From positions 1 through 64,000 of the forward strand of contig JANMCN010000156.1 in the NCBI GenBank assembly GCA_031361295.1: DNA of 64,000 nucleotides, written 5' to 3'. The translations under genes and the position numbers were made by a program. Below, piece after piece: positions 17,285-26,444 of this stretch. Position 1 is the stretch's first letter; the number at the start of each line of letters is the position of its first letter. Below the pieces are notes generated by a model. It searched no databases and was not told the origin of the DNA. It saw only the letters and a list, made by a program, of their open reading frames with translations. Source of the DNA: JALZOC01 sp031361295. GTDB taxonomy: Bacteria; Acidobacteriota; Vicinamibacteria; Vicinamibacterales; 2-12-FULL-66-21.

Positions 17285-18931
17285 GTGCTCAGGCATCTCA
17301 CCCGCGTGGTCCTCCTGCTGCCCCTGATCGGGCTGTCCCTGACGGACCGGTCCGCGGTCGCGCAGTCGTGCCCGGCCTTGCAGGTTCGCAACCCTCAGGG
17401 GAACTACATCGTTCCCGGCGTCAAGGGGGACATCCCGTTTTCCGGCGATCTGGCGCTCGATGCGTACGTGCAGCAGGGCTCCACACGCCGTCCGTCGATC
17501 GTCGTGATCCACGGCGGGGGCTGGACCTCCGGGAGCCGTGTCGCGCATGTCGGCCAGATGCTCGAGCTCGTGACGCGGGCCGGGTACAACTGGTTCGCAC
17601 TCGATTATCGGCTCGGTGGGCTGGCCAGGTTCGAGGACTCGCTCACGGATGTGCGGGCGGCGCTGGCCTTCATCCGCTGCCGCGCCGCCGAATTCGGAAT
17701 CGACCCGAATCAGCTCGTGCTGCTCGGAGAGGACTCGGGCGCGCACCTGGCCGCGCTGCTGGCAGCCGAGCGGCCCGCGGGGGTGATCGGCGCGGTGCTG
17801 GTCGGGGGATTCTACGACCTTGGGGCCATCCCTGAGCTGTCGCGGGGGATCGATTCTGACGTCATCGCGCGCGCGTCACCCATCGCACGGGTCGCCCGGT
17901 CGATGCCGCCGCTGCTCATCGTGCACGGCGACGCGGATTCCGAAGCGTCGCCCCAACAGGCTCGCCGCTATTGCAGCCGTGTGACGGCGAGCGGCGGACG
18001 TTGCCAGACCGTGGACGTCGCGGGGGCGAGCCACCGCAGCGAGAACTGGTATCCGAGCCAGTGGAGCTACAAGGGAGCGATTGTCACATGGCTGTCGGCC
18101 CTCACGCCCACCCGGCGGTTTGCGTATCGTCCGCGCCCCGGGGCGATTCTGAAAGACATCCTCTACAGCCCGTCCGCGCAGCTGAGGCTCGATGCGGCGC
18201 TGCCGACCGCCGACAGGCCCGGACCGGCCGTCATCGTCGTGCACGGCGGGGGATGGGAAGCCGGCGACAAGGTGACGTACGTCACCCCGCTCTTCGAACC
18301 GCTGTCGCGCGCGGGTCTCGCGTGGTTCTCGATCGACTACCGCCTGACACCGGCATTCACCCACGAGAATCAGCTCGAGGATCTGCGCCAGGCCATCCGC
18401 TTCGTGCGAGCCGGGCATGCGCGTTTCAACATCGATCCCGCGCGCATCGTCCTTGTGGGGGAGTCGGCGAGCGGACAGATGGTCGCGCAGGTCGCGGCCG
18501 AAGACCGTTCGCTGGCGGGTGTCGTGTCTTTCTACGGTGTGTATGACTTCCCCGCGATGGTGACCGACGCCTCTCCCCGGTCGCTGCTCGTGCGTCTCTT
18601 CCGGCGCACGGTGCTCGACGACGACTCGCGCGCGGTGCTGCGCCGGTATTCTCCGTTGTATCAGGCCCACAAGGACATGGCGCCGGTGCTCATGGTCAAC
18701 GGCACCGGGGAGCGCCTCTGGGCGCAGGCGCAGGCGTTCGCGCAGCGGCTGACGGAGCTGGGGGTCAGCCACGACGTCGTGGCGCTCGACGGCGCGCCGC
18801 ACGGGATGGAGAACTGGGAAGGGCACCCGGAGTGGATGGACTACAAGCGCCGCGTGGTGGACTGGATCCAGCGCGCGGCGGCCTCGACCGGTCCGCGCTC
18901 CGGGTTGCCCCGTCCACCCGCCCCGAAGTAG
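17285..18931 (+). CDS. Secreted two-domain carboxylesterase (tandem alpha/beta hydrolases)
   Basis: A 548-residue exported protein with a signal peptide (1-26) and two complete alpha/beta-hydrolase domains in tandem. Both domains have an oxyanion-hole HGGGW motif (about residues 77 and 319). Each has a nucleophile elbow, GEDSG in the first and GESASG in the second, and a C-terminal histidine segment, ASHRSENW and APHGMENW. The copies are clearly homologous, so the gene arose by internal duplication and fusion. The first elbow is atypical but keeps its serine. GTG 17285 is the start, 14 bp after the PIG-L stop, suggesting one operon for extracellular saccharide or ester processing. Confidence 0.85.
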   Translation: MLRHLTRVVLLLPLIGLSLTDRSAVAQSCPALQVRNPQGNYIVPGVKGDIPFSGDLALDAYVQQGSTRRPSIVVIHGGGWTSGSRVAHVGQMLELVTRAGYNWFALDYRLGGLARFEDSLTDVRAALAFIRCRAAEFGIDPNQLVLLGEDSGAHLAALLAAERPAGVIGAVLVGGFYDLGAIPELSRGIDSDVIARASPIARVARSMPPLLIVHGDADSEASPQQARRYCSRVTASGGRCQTVDVAGASHRSENWYPSQWSYKGAIVTWLSALTPTRRFAYRPRPGAILKDILYSPSAQLRLDAALPTADRPGPAVIVVHGGGWEAGDKVTYVTPLFEPLSRAGLAWFSIDYRLTPAFTHENQLEDLRQAIRFVRAGHARFNIDPARIVLVGESASGQMVAQVAAEDRSLAGVVSFYGVYDFPAMVTDASPRSLLVRLFRRTVLDDDSRAVLRRYSPLYQAHKDMAPVLMVNGTGERLWAQAQAFAQRLTELGVSHDVVALDGAPHGMENWEGHPEWMDYKRRVVDWIQRAAASTGPRSGLPRPPAPK

Positions 18932-18944
18932 ACCGGATCCCGGA

Positions 18945-21224
18945 CTACGCGACCATGGCGAGCACGTGCGGCTCCAGGGCCAGCGCGAGCACCTCGTCCA
19001 CCGACGTCACCGCGTGGAACTGCATCTGCTCGCGCACGGCCAGCGGCACGTCATCCAGATCCGGTGCGTTGCGGTCCGGGAAGATGACGGTCGTCAAGCC
19101 CGACGCGTGCGCCGCGAGGACCTTCTGCTTGAGGCCGCCGATCGGCAGGACGCGCCCCTGCAGCGTCACCTCGCCCGTCATGCCCACCGTGCTCTTGACC
19201 GCCCGCCCGGTCAGCAGCGACGCCAGGGCCGTCACCATCGTCACCCCGGCACTGGGGCCATCCTTGGGAATCGCGCCGGCCGGGACGTGCACGTGGAACT
19301 CCCGGCCGTCGAATGCGCGCTCGTCGATCCCGAGCTGCGGCGCGTGGCTCTGGACGTAGGTGAGCGCAATCCGGGCGGACTCCTTCATGATCTCGCCCAG
19401 CTGCCCGGTCAGTACCAGTCCGCCCCTGCCGGCCATCGACGCCGCTTCGACAAACAGGACATCCCCGCCCACGCCCGTCACCGCGAGGCCGGTCGCGACA
19501 CCCGGGACCGCGGTCCGCGCTGCGGCTTCGTGGAACACCTTGGCGCGCCCGAGCGCCTCGACCACAGCCGCCGCGTCCACGACCACCGGCTTCGGCTGCT
19601 GACCCGAGGCGATTCGCGTCGCGGCCTTCCGCAGCACGGTGCCCAGCTCGCGTTCCAACTGGCGGACGCCGGCCTCCCGCGTGTAGTCGCTCACGACCTT
19701 CCGCAGGACATCGTCTTCTGTCGTCACGTCGTCCGGACGCAAGCCGTTTCGTTCGACCTGCCGGGGCCAGAGATAGTCGCGGCCGATGGCGATCTTCTCG
19801 TCAATCGTGTAGCCGTCGAAGCGGATCACTTCCATCCGGTCGAGCAGCGGCCCTGGGATGGTCTCGGCCACGTTCGCCGTGGCGATGAACAGCACGTGTG
19901 ACAGATCGAGCGGGACGTCCAGATAGTGATCCTGGAACGCGTGGTTCTGCGCCGGATCCAGCACCTCGAGCAGCGCCGCTGACGGATCGCCCCGCCAGTC
20001 GGCGCCGAGCTTGTCCACCTCGTCGAGCAGGATCACGGGGTTCATCGTCCCCGCGTCGCGCAGCGCGCGCACGAGCCTGCCCGGCAACGCGCCGATGTAC
20101 GTGCGCCGGTGTCCACGTACCTCAGCCTCGTCGCGGACGCCGCCGAGCGACATCCGGACGAACTGCCGTCCGGTTGCCCGGGCGATCGACTCGCCGATGG
20201 AGGTCTTGCCCGTTCCCGGCGGCCCGATGAGCGTCAGAATCGCGCCCGACCGCCGGTCGTCGGTCAACCCGCGCTCGGCCCGGAGCTTGCGCACGGCCAG
20301 GTACTCGGTGATCCGCTGCTTCACGTCGTTCAGGCCGGCGTGGTCGCTGTCGAGCACTTCCCGCGCGTGCACGGGATCGAGTCGCTCCTCCGAACGCTTC
20401 GACCACGGAACGGCGAGAAGCCAGTCGAGGTAGGTCCGGATCATGGACGCTTCGGCGTTCGAATCGCCCATGCGCTCGAACCGCGCGAGCTCACGCTCGG
20501 CTTGCTGCTGCGCCGCCTCGGGCATGCCGGCGGCCGCAATCTTCGTCCGGTACTCCGCGGCGATCGACCCTTCGTTCTCGCCGAGCTCCTTGCGGATCGC
20601 ATCCATCTGACGCCGCAGGAAATACTCGCGCTGCTGTTTCTGGGCGCCCGTCTCCACGTCGTCGCGGATCCGCTTACGCACCCGCATTTCGGCGAGACGA
20701 TCCTGCTGGAACTGCAGGGCCAGCGTCAGCCGTTGCACGACGTCGAGGGTTTCGAGAAGCTCCAGCTTCTGGGCAACGCTCAGATCGGGCGAATAGCCCG
20801 CCGTGTCGGCCAACGCACCCGCCTGTGTGATGGACCGCACGAACGCGCTGATCCGGCCGTCGTCGCCGCGAAGGTCCAGAATCTCCGCTACCACCGCGCG
20901 ATACTCCCGGTCGAGGTTGCGCGTCAGGCTGGCCGGGGGCGCCACGTCCGGGCGCTCGTCCACTTCGACCCGCAGGACACCGTCGGCGTCGGTGTGCGCC
21001 GCGCCGGGCACGCCGCGGTGGAGCGCCGTGTACGACACGAGGCCGTGCCGGCCTGACGGCGCCCGCTCGGACGCCTCGGCGACCACGCCAACCTTCGCGT
21101 AGCCGCTGCCGCGGCGCGGGATGAGCAGCACCCGGCTGTCGCCGTCTCCGTCCACAGGAAGCGTTACCGGCATTCCAGGGAAGACCACGACATCGTCGAG
21201 ATAAACCAGTTTGAGGGAAGCCAT
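18945..21224 (-). CDS. lon: Lon ATP-dependent protease
   Basis: A 759-residue LonA-type protease. The N-terminal substrate-binding domain spans 1-190 and a coiled-coil linker about 190-260. The AAA+ module has Walker A GPPGTGKT at 334-341 and Walker B VILLDEVDK. The C-terminal serine protease domain has S658 in PKDGPSAG and K701 in GGLKQK; their 43-residue spacing matches E. coli Lon. ATG 21224 is the natural start; an open frame continues upstream through the promoter. The gene is divergent from a MarR regulator, with an operator-like palindrome between them. Confidence 0.97.
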   Translation of the reverse strand: MASLKLVYLDDVVVFPGMPVTLPVDGDGDSRVLLIPRRGSGYAKVGVVAEASERAPSGRHGLVSYTALHRGVPGAAHTDADGVLRVEVDERPDVAPPASLTRNLDREYRAVVAEILDLRGDDGRISAFVRSITQAGALADTAGYSPDLSVAQKLELLETLDVVQRLTLALQFQQDRLAEMRVRKRIRDDVETGAQKQQREYFLRRQMDAIRKELGENEGSIAAEYRTKIAAAGMPEAAQQQAERELARFERMGDSNAEASMIRTYLDWLLAVPWSKRSEERLDPVHAREVLDSDHAGLNDVKQRITEYLAVRKLRAERGLTDDRRSGAILTLIGPPGTGKTSIGESIARATGRQFVRMSLGGVRDEAEVRGHRRTYIGALPGRLVRALRDAGTMNPVILLDEVDKLGADWRGDPSAALLEVLDPAQNHAFQDHYLDVPLDLSHVLFIATANVAETIPGPLLDRMEVIRFDGYTIDEKIAIGRDYLWPRQVERNGLRPDDVTTEDDVLRKVVSDYTREAGVRQLERELGTVLRKAATRIASGQQPKPVVVDAAAVVEALGRAKVFHEAAARTAVPGVATGLAVTGVGGDVLFVEAASMAGRGGLVLTGQLGEIMKESARIALTYVQSHAPQLGIDERAFDGREFHVHVPAGAIPKDGPSAGVTMVTALASLLTGRAVKSTVGMTGEVTLQGRVLPIGGLKQKVLAAHASGLTTVIFPDRNAPDLDDVPLAVREQMQFHAVTSVDEVLALALEPHVLAMVA

Positions 21225-21246
21225 AAGACGAAGTAACCCTTTGTTA

Positions 21247-21266
21247 TTTGATGACGTCAACTATCA
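21247..21266. promoter_or_regulatory. Operator-like palindrome between lon and marR
   Basis: A perfect TGACGTCA core (21252-21259) sits within a longer imperfect dyad, TTTGATGACGTCAACTAT, with TTGAT/ATCAA arms at 21249 and 21264. It lies where the -35 of the MarR gene promoter would be, 19 bp before its TATACT box, and about 25 bp upstream of the lon start. Confidence 0.55.
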
Positions 21267-21289
21267 ATGAGATGAACTATACTGCCGGC

Positions 21290-21814
21290 ATGACGCCGCC
21301 GCGCGGACATGCCTGCCGGGCCTGGCACTTGCTGACCCGGCTCTTCTTCGCTCAGCGCGCTAACCTGCCGTCGCTCGCGGCCGAGCTCGAACTGTCCCCC
21401 GCGCAGTGCCACGTGCTGCACCTCATCGAGCCGGGCCGTCCGCTCCCCATGGGCCAGCTCGCCGAAACGCTCGCCTGCGATGCGTCGAACGTGACGGGGC
21501 TGGTCGACCGTCTCGAGTCGCGCGGTCTCGTCCATCGCCGGCCGTCGCCCGTTGACCGCCGCGTGAAAGTGCTCGAGCTGACCCCGACCGGGTCGCGGCT
21601 TCGCACGCTGCTTCAGGAGCGCATGACCACCCCGCCCGCGGCACTCCAGCGTCTGTCGCTCCGGGATCAACAGACGCTTGTCAGGATCCTCACGCGGCTG
21701 GTCGAGGAATCCCTGCCTGAGGGGTTAGACGCTTCGCGGGCGAGAACCGTCGCGCGTGGACCGGCAAAAGCTGGAGTGCCTCAGTCAGCGGGCAGTGGCG
21801 GGCGAAAGAGTTAG
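21290..21814 (+). CDS. MarR-family transcriptional regulator
   Basis: A 174-residue winged-helix regulator. It has helix-turn-helix segments LSPAQCHVLHLIEPG, MGQLAETLACDASNVTGLV and DRLESRGLVHRR, and the wing PSPVDRRVKVLELT, typical of MarR (DRR in the wing). The tail after residue 145 is basic and poorly conserved. ATG 21290 is chosen because a TATACT -10-like box (21278-21283) ends 6 nt before it, predicting a leaderless mRNA. The palindrome at 21247-21266 suggests autoregulation and possibly control of the divergent lon gene. The ligand is unknown. Confidence 0.9.
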   Translation: MTPPRGHACRAWHLLTRLFFAQRANLPSLAAELELSPAQCHVLHLIEPGRPLPMGQLAETLACDASNVTGLVDRLESRGLVHRRPSPVDRRVKVLELTPTGSRLRTLLQERMTTPPAALQRLSLRDQQTLVRILTRLVEESLPEGLDASRARTVARGPAKAGVPQSAGSGGRKS

Positions 21815-21819
21815 GCGTT

Positions 21820-23805
21820 CTACCGCAATACGCGACTGGCCTCGGCCTGTCCAATCAGCCGGTCGGCATCGTCCTGCAGCAGGAACCCTTCGACGACGAG
21901 GCGTGTGGCGGCAGCGCGCACCTGCGCCACATAGCCGGCGTGCGAGCCGTACCGCTCTTCCACGGAGAGGCGGGGATCTCCGGACGCCAGTCGTTCGGCC
22001 TTCGTCCTGGCAAAAGGAATGTATCCGCCGCCCAGGGCCTGGATATGGCCCCTGAAGAAGCCGCCTGCCAGCGGGTTCCAGCCGGCGTACGTCCCGAGCG
22101 GAGCCTGCAGCAGGACGCTGCGGATTCCGGCCATCTCGTTGCCGTCCGCGTCGACGCGGGGTACCAGCATCGGGAGCGTCCGCCGGACGGTCGGGGGCTG
22201 CACCGAGACGATGCCCGACACGTCCGAACTCCGGAACGCCGGGCCGAAGTCGTAGTCGTAGAAGGGCACCGGCATACCGTCGGGGAGCGGCTGGCCCGGG
22301 ATCAGCGGGAAGCCGGTTGCCGACTGCGTCGCGGCCACGAGATCGCCCCGATCGAATCGTGGATATTGGCTGGGAGGCGGCGGCGTGTCGTGCACGACCC
22401 ACTCGACGAGGGCCTTCATCAGGGCCCGGTTCGCCTCCGCGGACGCGTTCGGATTCGACGCGAGCACGCAGCACGGTTCCACCGCCGCCTCCACCGCGAA
22501 GCCACCCGGCCCTCCTCCGTGGCGGACGCCGGCCATGTAATAGCGACGGACGTTGTCGGGGAGAGGAATGTCGCGGTCGGCCCGCGTGCCTACGAGGTCC
22601 GGTGACGCCCGCAACGAGTAGAACTCCGCCGATCCGAAGGTCTCGATGATTTTCGGGCACGTGTCGGTCGTCCGGCATCGTGCCAGCAGGCTGGCCGCGG
22701 GACGTTGCCGCGCCTCGTCCACGTACTCTCCCCACCACAGGACGCCCTCGCTGCCCGGCTCGAACATGTCGGCCGCCCCGCTGGGCGCGGCGAAGCGGAT
22801 GTTCAGCGCCAGCTGCCGCGCCGCGATGTTCGGATTCATCCCGTCGAAGACGCGCCGCCCCCGTTCATCCTGGTTGAAGCCAAGATGCACGAAACTGCGC
22901 AGGTAGTTGCCCGACTGGGAGTTGCCCTGCGCGACGGTGTGCCGCACGTGCGCGCCCAGAGGATTGCTCTCGCCGGGGTGTCGAAGAAACGCGAGCAGGT
23001 CACGCGTGGCCGCAAAGCCGACCCCGTGCACCGGCGGATCTTTCGCGACGTAGGTCAGCTCGTAGAGATATGCCGAATCGAATCCCCCATCCAGACAGAG
23101 CTTGCCGGGGTCAGGCTTTCCCGGAAACAGCGCTTGAGCACAGTCGGCAAACGCCCACCGGGACGAAGCGATCGGCGCGCGGCTGCCGTCTTCGGACCTG
23201 CGCCGGGTGAGGGTGGCCTTTGTCGTATCGAGGGTCGCCGGCGCCGCGGTGCCCGCGACACGTCCGCGAATAATCGGCAGCGTTGTCGCGCCAGCCGGCA
23301 TGTCGGCGAAACGAGCCATGACCGGACCCGTGATACTCGTGCCGTCCGGATTCGTCGCCGTTGGCGTCACCAGGGTCTCGACGCCGGCACCGGCGGGAAT
23401 GTCGGCTTGCCACCCGCTCGCGACCAGCACGTGCCCGCTGGCGCGAAAATCGGCGTAATAGCCGGCGCCTCCGATATTGGCCTGCCCGCGATTCGGGACT
23501 TGATAGACGAGCACGCCGCTCGCCCGGCCCATATCGGCGGGCTCGAGGATGGTGAACGTGGCGGAGTACTCGACCATGCCCCGCGCGTTCCGAGGCGCCA
23601 GATCGAGGTCCGTGATGACCGCGTTCCGGGGATCGCTCGGATCGAGCTCGCCGTGGAAGCGGCCCGTCAGCTTCTCGTACGGCTGCGGCTGGTTCGGGAC
23701 CGGTTGACGCCGCTCGACGACGAGCGTGACGAGCTCGGCCCGGGCCGGAGCACCGAGCAACATCAGGACGGCGGCCGCGCAACGCGGGCGAAGGAGTCTC
23801 GACAT
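21820..23805 (-). CDS. Secreted alpha/beta-hydrolase domain protein (Abhydrolase_10 type)
   Basis: A 661-residue exported protein: signal peptide 1-22, then a beta-rich N-terminal part and a large alpha/beta-hydrolase region. It resembles the Pfam alpha/beta-hydrolase-domain family PF20091. The candidate nucleophile elbow is VAQGNSQSGNYLRSF around residue 300. The conserved VYQVPNRGQ and GWQADIP segments near residues 95-125 are also family features. The activity is not established. ATG 23805 is preferred because a TAGTAT box ends 7 nt before it; ATG 23814 lies inside that box. The stop is 6 bp from the convergent MarR gene end. Confidence 0.8.
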   Translation of the reverse strand: MSRLLRPRCAAAVLMLLGAPARAELVTLVVERRQPVPNQPQPYEKLTGRFHGELDPSDPRNAVITDLDLAPRNARGMVEYSATFTILEPADMGRASGVLVYQVPNRGQANIGGAGYYADFRASGHVLVASGWQADIPAGAGVETLVTPTATNPDGTSITGPVMARFADMPAGATTLPIIRGRVAGTAAPATLDTTKATLTRRRSEDGSRAPIASSRWAFADCAQALFPGKPDPGKLCLDGGFDSAYLYELTYVAKDPPVHGVGFAATRDLLAFLRHPGESNPLGAHVRHTVAQGNSQSGNYLRSFVHLGFNQDERGRRVFDGMNPNIAARQLALNIRFAAPSGAADMFEPGSEGVLWWGEYVDEARQRPAASLLARCRTTDTCPKIIETFGSAEFYSLRASPDLVGTRADRDIPLPDNVRRYYMAGVRHGGGPGGFAVEAAVEPCCVLASNPNASAEANRALMKALVEWVVHDTPPPPSQYPRFDRGDLVAATQSATGFPLIPGQPLPDGMPVPFYDYDFGPAFRSSDVSGIVSVQPPTVRRTLPMLVPRVDADGNEMAGIRSVLLQAPLGTYAGWNPLAGGFFRGHIQALGGGYIPFARTKAERLASGDPRLSVEERYGSHAGYVAQVRAAATRLVVEGFLLQDDADRLIGQAEASRVLR

Positions 23806-23949
23806 GGCGGACATACTACACTCGAGGGCGGCGTGACCGTCGCTCCCCGACATCCTTCCCCTGATCGTGGGAGGGGGCATGAGTCCCGAGTGCGCGATAT
23901 CATCTCGAGTCCCCCGACACGTATGGACAGCCCATCAGGAGGTTTGATC

Positions 23950-24663
23950 GTGAAGCGTTTCATCCGGTGCGCGCTGGTCGCCAGTCTTTGGCTCTGCGCA
24001 TCTCCAGCCTCGTCGCTCCGCGCCCTGGAGCCCCGACAGGCCGCGGCCGACGCGAAAACACTGCTCTACGCCGACTTCGAACGGACGGAGAACAACCGGC
24101 CGGTCAGCGCGCGGGGCGGGCTCATCCAGATGTTCGCCTACGAGGAAAGCGCGGTGCACAAGAGCACGTTCAAGGGCATGGAAGGGGTCGATCCGCCGGC
24201 ACCGGAACTGGTTCACGTCAAGAAGGACGATCCGAACCACGCGATGAAGTTCGACTTCTCGCTGCGCGCCCCGAATCAATGGGCCGGCGTGACCGTCGAA
24301 ATACACGGCCAGCCGGACGTCGACGGCAATTACGTGACAGACGACGTCAGCGGGTTCAAGTACCTGTCCCTGCAGGTGTACGCGACTGGTATCGACATCC
24401 TGCGGCTGGAAGCGATCAGCAAAGGGAAGGGCAAGGACAGGGGGACCGTGTTCCCCCTGATGACATTCAAGGTGCGGCCGGGGTTCTACACCTATCAGGT
24501 GCCGCTCAAGGGGTTCGTCCAGCCGGCGTGGGCGAATGTCCGCGTGGATCCAAAGGACGTCTTCAAGGCGCTGACGTCGATCAACCTGACCGCCTTCTGC
24601 GATCAGTGCGACTTCAACAAGGAGGGCATGGTCATCGTCGACAACCTGGTCTTCGAGAAGTAG
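23950..24663 (+). CDS. Secreted CIA30/CBM-like (galactose-binding fold) protein
   Basis: A 237-residue exported protein with a signal peptide (1-27). The mature part is a single beta-sandwich with segments LLYADFER, SGFKYLSLQVYATGID and GFYTYQVPLKGFVQPAW, and a closing NKEGMVIVDNLVFEK. This pattern matches galactose-binding-like CIA30 or CBM-type carbohydrate-binding domains without a catalytic module. GTG 23950 follows a perfect AGGAGG at 23937-23942 with 7-nt spacing, so the start is secure. Ligand unknown; a saccharide-binding role is inferred from fold. Confidence 0.75.
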   Translation: MKRFIRCALVASLWLCASPASSLRALEPRQAAADAKTLLYADFERTENNRPVSARGGLIQMFAYEESAVHKSTFKGMEGVDPPAPELVHVKKDDPNHAMKFDFSLRAPNQWAGVTVEIHGQPDVDGNYVTDDVSGFKYLSLQVYATGIDILRLEAISKGKGKDRGTVFPLMTFKVRPGFYTYQVPLKGFVQPAWANVRVDPKDVFKALTSINLTAFCDQCDFNKEGMVIVDNLVFEK

Positions 24664-24756
24664 CGGCGGTTCGTCCGCCCGCTCCCGCCTGGCGGGCTCA
24701 CTGCCGGTTCCTGGTGAAGAACTGAACGACGAGAGACACGACTGTTCGGCCCCGGA

Positions 24757-25230
24757 TCAACCCTGGTCGCGGGCGTTCTCCAGCGTCGCGATGTCAATCT
24801 TCTTCATCTTCAGCAAGGCCTCCATGACACGTTTCGATTTCGCGGGGTCCGGGCTGCGCATCAACTCGCCGAGGCGTGACGGCACGATCTGCCAGGACAG
24901 CCCATACTTGTCCTTGAGCCAGCCGCACTGGCTTTCTTTCCCGCCTTCGGAGAGTGTGTCCCAGTAGTGATCCACCTCGGTCTGGTTCGCGCACGCCACC
25001 GAAAACGAGACCGCCTCGGTGAACGTGAAGTGCGGCCCGCCGTTGAGCGCGATGAACGGCTGACCGTCGAGCTCGAACTCGACGATCATCGCGCTGCCCT
25101 TGGGGCCCGGGCCGGCTTCGCCGTACCGGGTGACATTCCCGACCCGTGAGCCATTGAAAACCGTGGCGTAAAACTTGGCCGCTTCCTCGGCCTGCGTGTC
25201 GAACCACAAGAACGGCGTAATTCTCTGCAT
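24757..25230 (-). CDS. VOC-family PhnB-like protein
   Basis: A 157-residue protein of the PhnB/3-demethylubiquinone-methyltransferase-like VOC type. It opens with ITPFLWFDTQAEEAAKFYA, has the GEAGPGPKGSAMIVEFELDG strand, the LNGGPHFTFTEAVSF segment with a candidate metal histidine, and the CGWLKDKYGLSWQIVP signature near residue 105. The end is a helical KRVMEALLKMKKIDI segment. It is usually annotated as a glyoxalase-like protein of unknown substrate. Confidence 0.9.
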   Translation of the reverse strand: MQRITPFLWFDTQAEEAAKFYATVFNGSRVGNVTRYGEAGPGPKGSAMIVEFELDGQPFIALNGGPHFTFTEAVSFSVACANQTEVDHYWDTLSEGGKESQCGWLKDKYGLSWQIVPSRLGELMRSPDPAKSKRVMEALLKMKKIDIATLENARDQG

Positions 25231-25476
25231 CGAACAAACCCTCCTGGCCTGAAATGCTGGCAGCGGTCACCCGGCGTCGGGACCCGTGGGCTCATCGCCA
25301 CCGAGACTTCGACAGACGTCGCGACGCACTTCGTAGTCGAACACACGACCGCGCTTTCGACAACCTGACCGTCGGGGGCTCAAAGGGACGGGTTCCAGTG
25401 GGACTCAGCCACGGCAGCTGGCCCTGCTGATAGTCAGCTGTTCCATACGGATCACCCATGCCGGGAGGGGGACACG

Positions 25477-25566
25477 GTGCACGTCATCATTTTTGGCGCG
25501 TCCGGCATGATTGGCGGGGCGCATACACGAGAATTCGGACATCAACGAGGTCGCGACGATGACGAA
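25477..25566 (+). pseudogene. 5' relic of an NAD(P)-binding epimerase-like gene
   Basis: A good GGGAGGGGG ribosome site precedes GTG 25477. The first 13 residues, MHVIIFGASGMIG, are a textbook Rossmann NAD(P)-binding start of NmrA/epimerase-like proteins. The frame then leaves family-like sequence and stops after about 35 codons. The rest of the gene is missing, so this looks like a truncation point. The 246 bp before it contain no recognised gene. Confidence 0.6.
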
Positions 25567-25588
25567 ACGCCAGCGGGCGTGAGACGCG

Positions 25589-26317
25589 TCAGCGCGCGGT
25601 GGCGGCGCGCACCATCGCGAATCGCTGCAGGCGCGACAGCGTGCCGACTCCCGCGGTCATCCCGGCGATCGCCGCGTCGATCTCCCGCGGGGTCGGGTGC
25701 GGCATGCCGGGGCGCGGAAACTCGTACATGAACACGTGCCCCGTCGCGTCGTCGCCAGCCCACAGCGGGTCTACCCAGGCCAGCCCTTTGCTGACGCCTA
25801 CGCATGCCCATTCGTCCTGGGCCTGGACGGGCCGCTTCGGCGACGGCGAGGCCTGCTGCAGGGCCGTGTCCATCTCGATCACGAGCTGATTGAGAAAGAA
25901 TCTGCGGGTCGCGGCGTCCAGCCCAGCGAGCGCCGGCTCGTCGCCCAGCCGTTTGAACAGGGCCACGCGGGCATGTCCGGCAATCATCGCCCTCGGCAGA
26001 AGCACGAGCCGGTGCAGTGCGATGTGGACGCGAGGCAGCGCGTCGGAATACGAGAGCGCCGCGAGCACGTGCATGTAGCGGGTGGCCTCATCCGCAAGAG
26101 CCGCGACCAGCGACTCGGCACGCGCGGCGGCCTCGATCTCCTTCCAGATTCGCCTCCGGGCCGCAGCTGAACGCCCCAGCACGCTGAACCGGATGCCCGC
26201 GGACCTGACGGCGATCACGCCGGCGCCCTCTCGTGTCGCGGCCCACCGGGCGAAGGGCTCACGAGTGAGGCGACCCCGGTATCGAAGGTGCCCGCGGGAA
26301 ACCCGGAACCAGCTCAT
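25589..26317 (-). CDS. Hypothetical protein, last gene of the sigma/CHAT operon
   Basis: A 242-residue protein that I cannot assign to a family. It is arginine- and alanine-rich, largely helical in the first 150 residues, with no signal peptide. A C-terminal globular part contains GLAWVDPLWAGDDATGHVF and FPRPGMPHPTPREIDAAI. ATG 26317 is 128 bp after the CHAT gene stop; an in-frame TTG at 26392 would shorten that gap and is the alternative start. Same strand and close spacing suggest co-transcription with the CHAT protease, possibly as a partner or substrate, which is inference. Confidence 0.6.
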   Translation of the reverse strand: MSWFRVSRGHLRYRGRLTREPFARWAATREGAGVIAVRSAGIRFSVLGRSAAARRRIWKEIEAAARAESLVAALADEATRYMHVLAALSYSDALPRVHIALHRLVLLPRAMIAGHARVALFKRLGDEPALAGLDAATRRFFLNQLVIEMDTALQQASPSPKRPVQAQDEWACVGVSKGLAWVDPLWAGDDATGHVFMYEFPRPGMPHPTPREIDAAIAGMTAGVGTLSRLQRFAMVRAATAR

Positions 26318-26444
26318 GCCGCGCGTCGCTGCGAAGACCGTGCCCGCGGTGCCACCGCGCAGGGCGTCGAATGTGCAGGAGGCGACCGACAAAACCCGTC
26401 CGGATTCGGCACATTTGTGAGTCGCGGCCCTCGACGGGGAACGC

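Noticed and set aside
22705..23949. Upstream extension of the secreted CBM-like protein to 652 residues
   Set aside because: The extension is antisense to the Abhydrolase_10 gene; the AGGAGG before GTG 23950 and the signal peptide fix the start.
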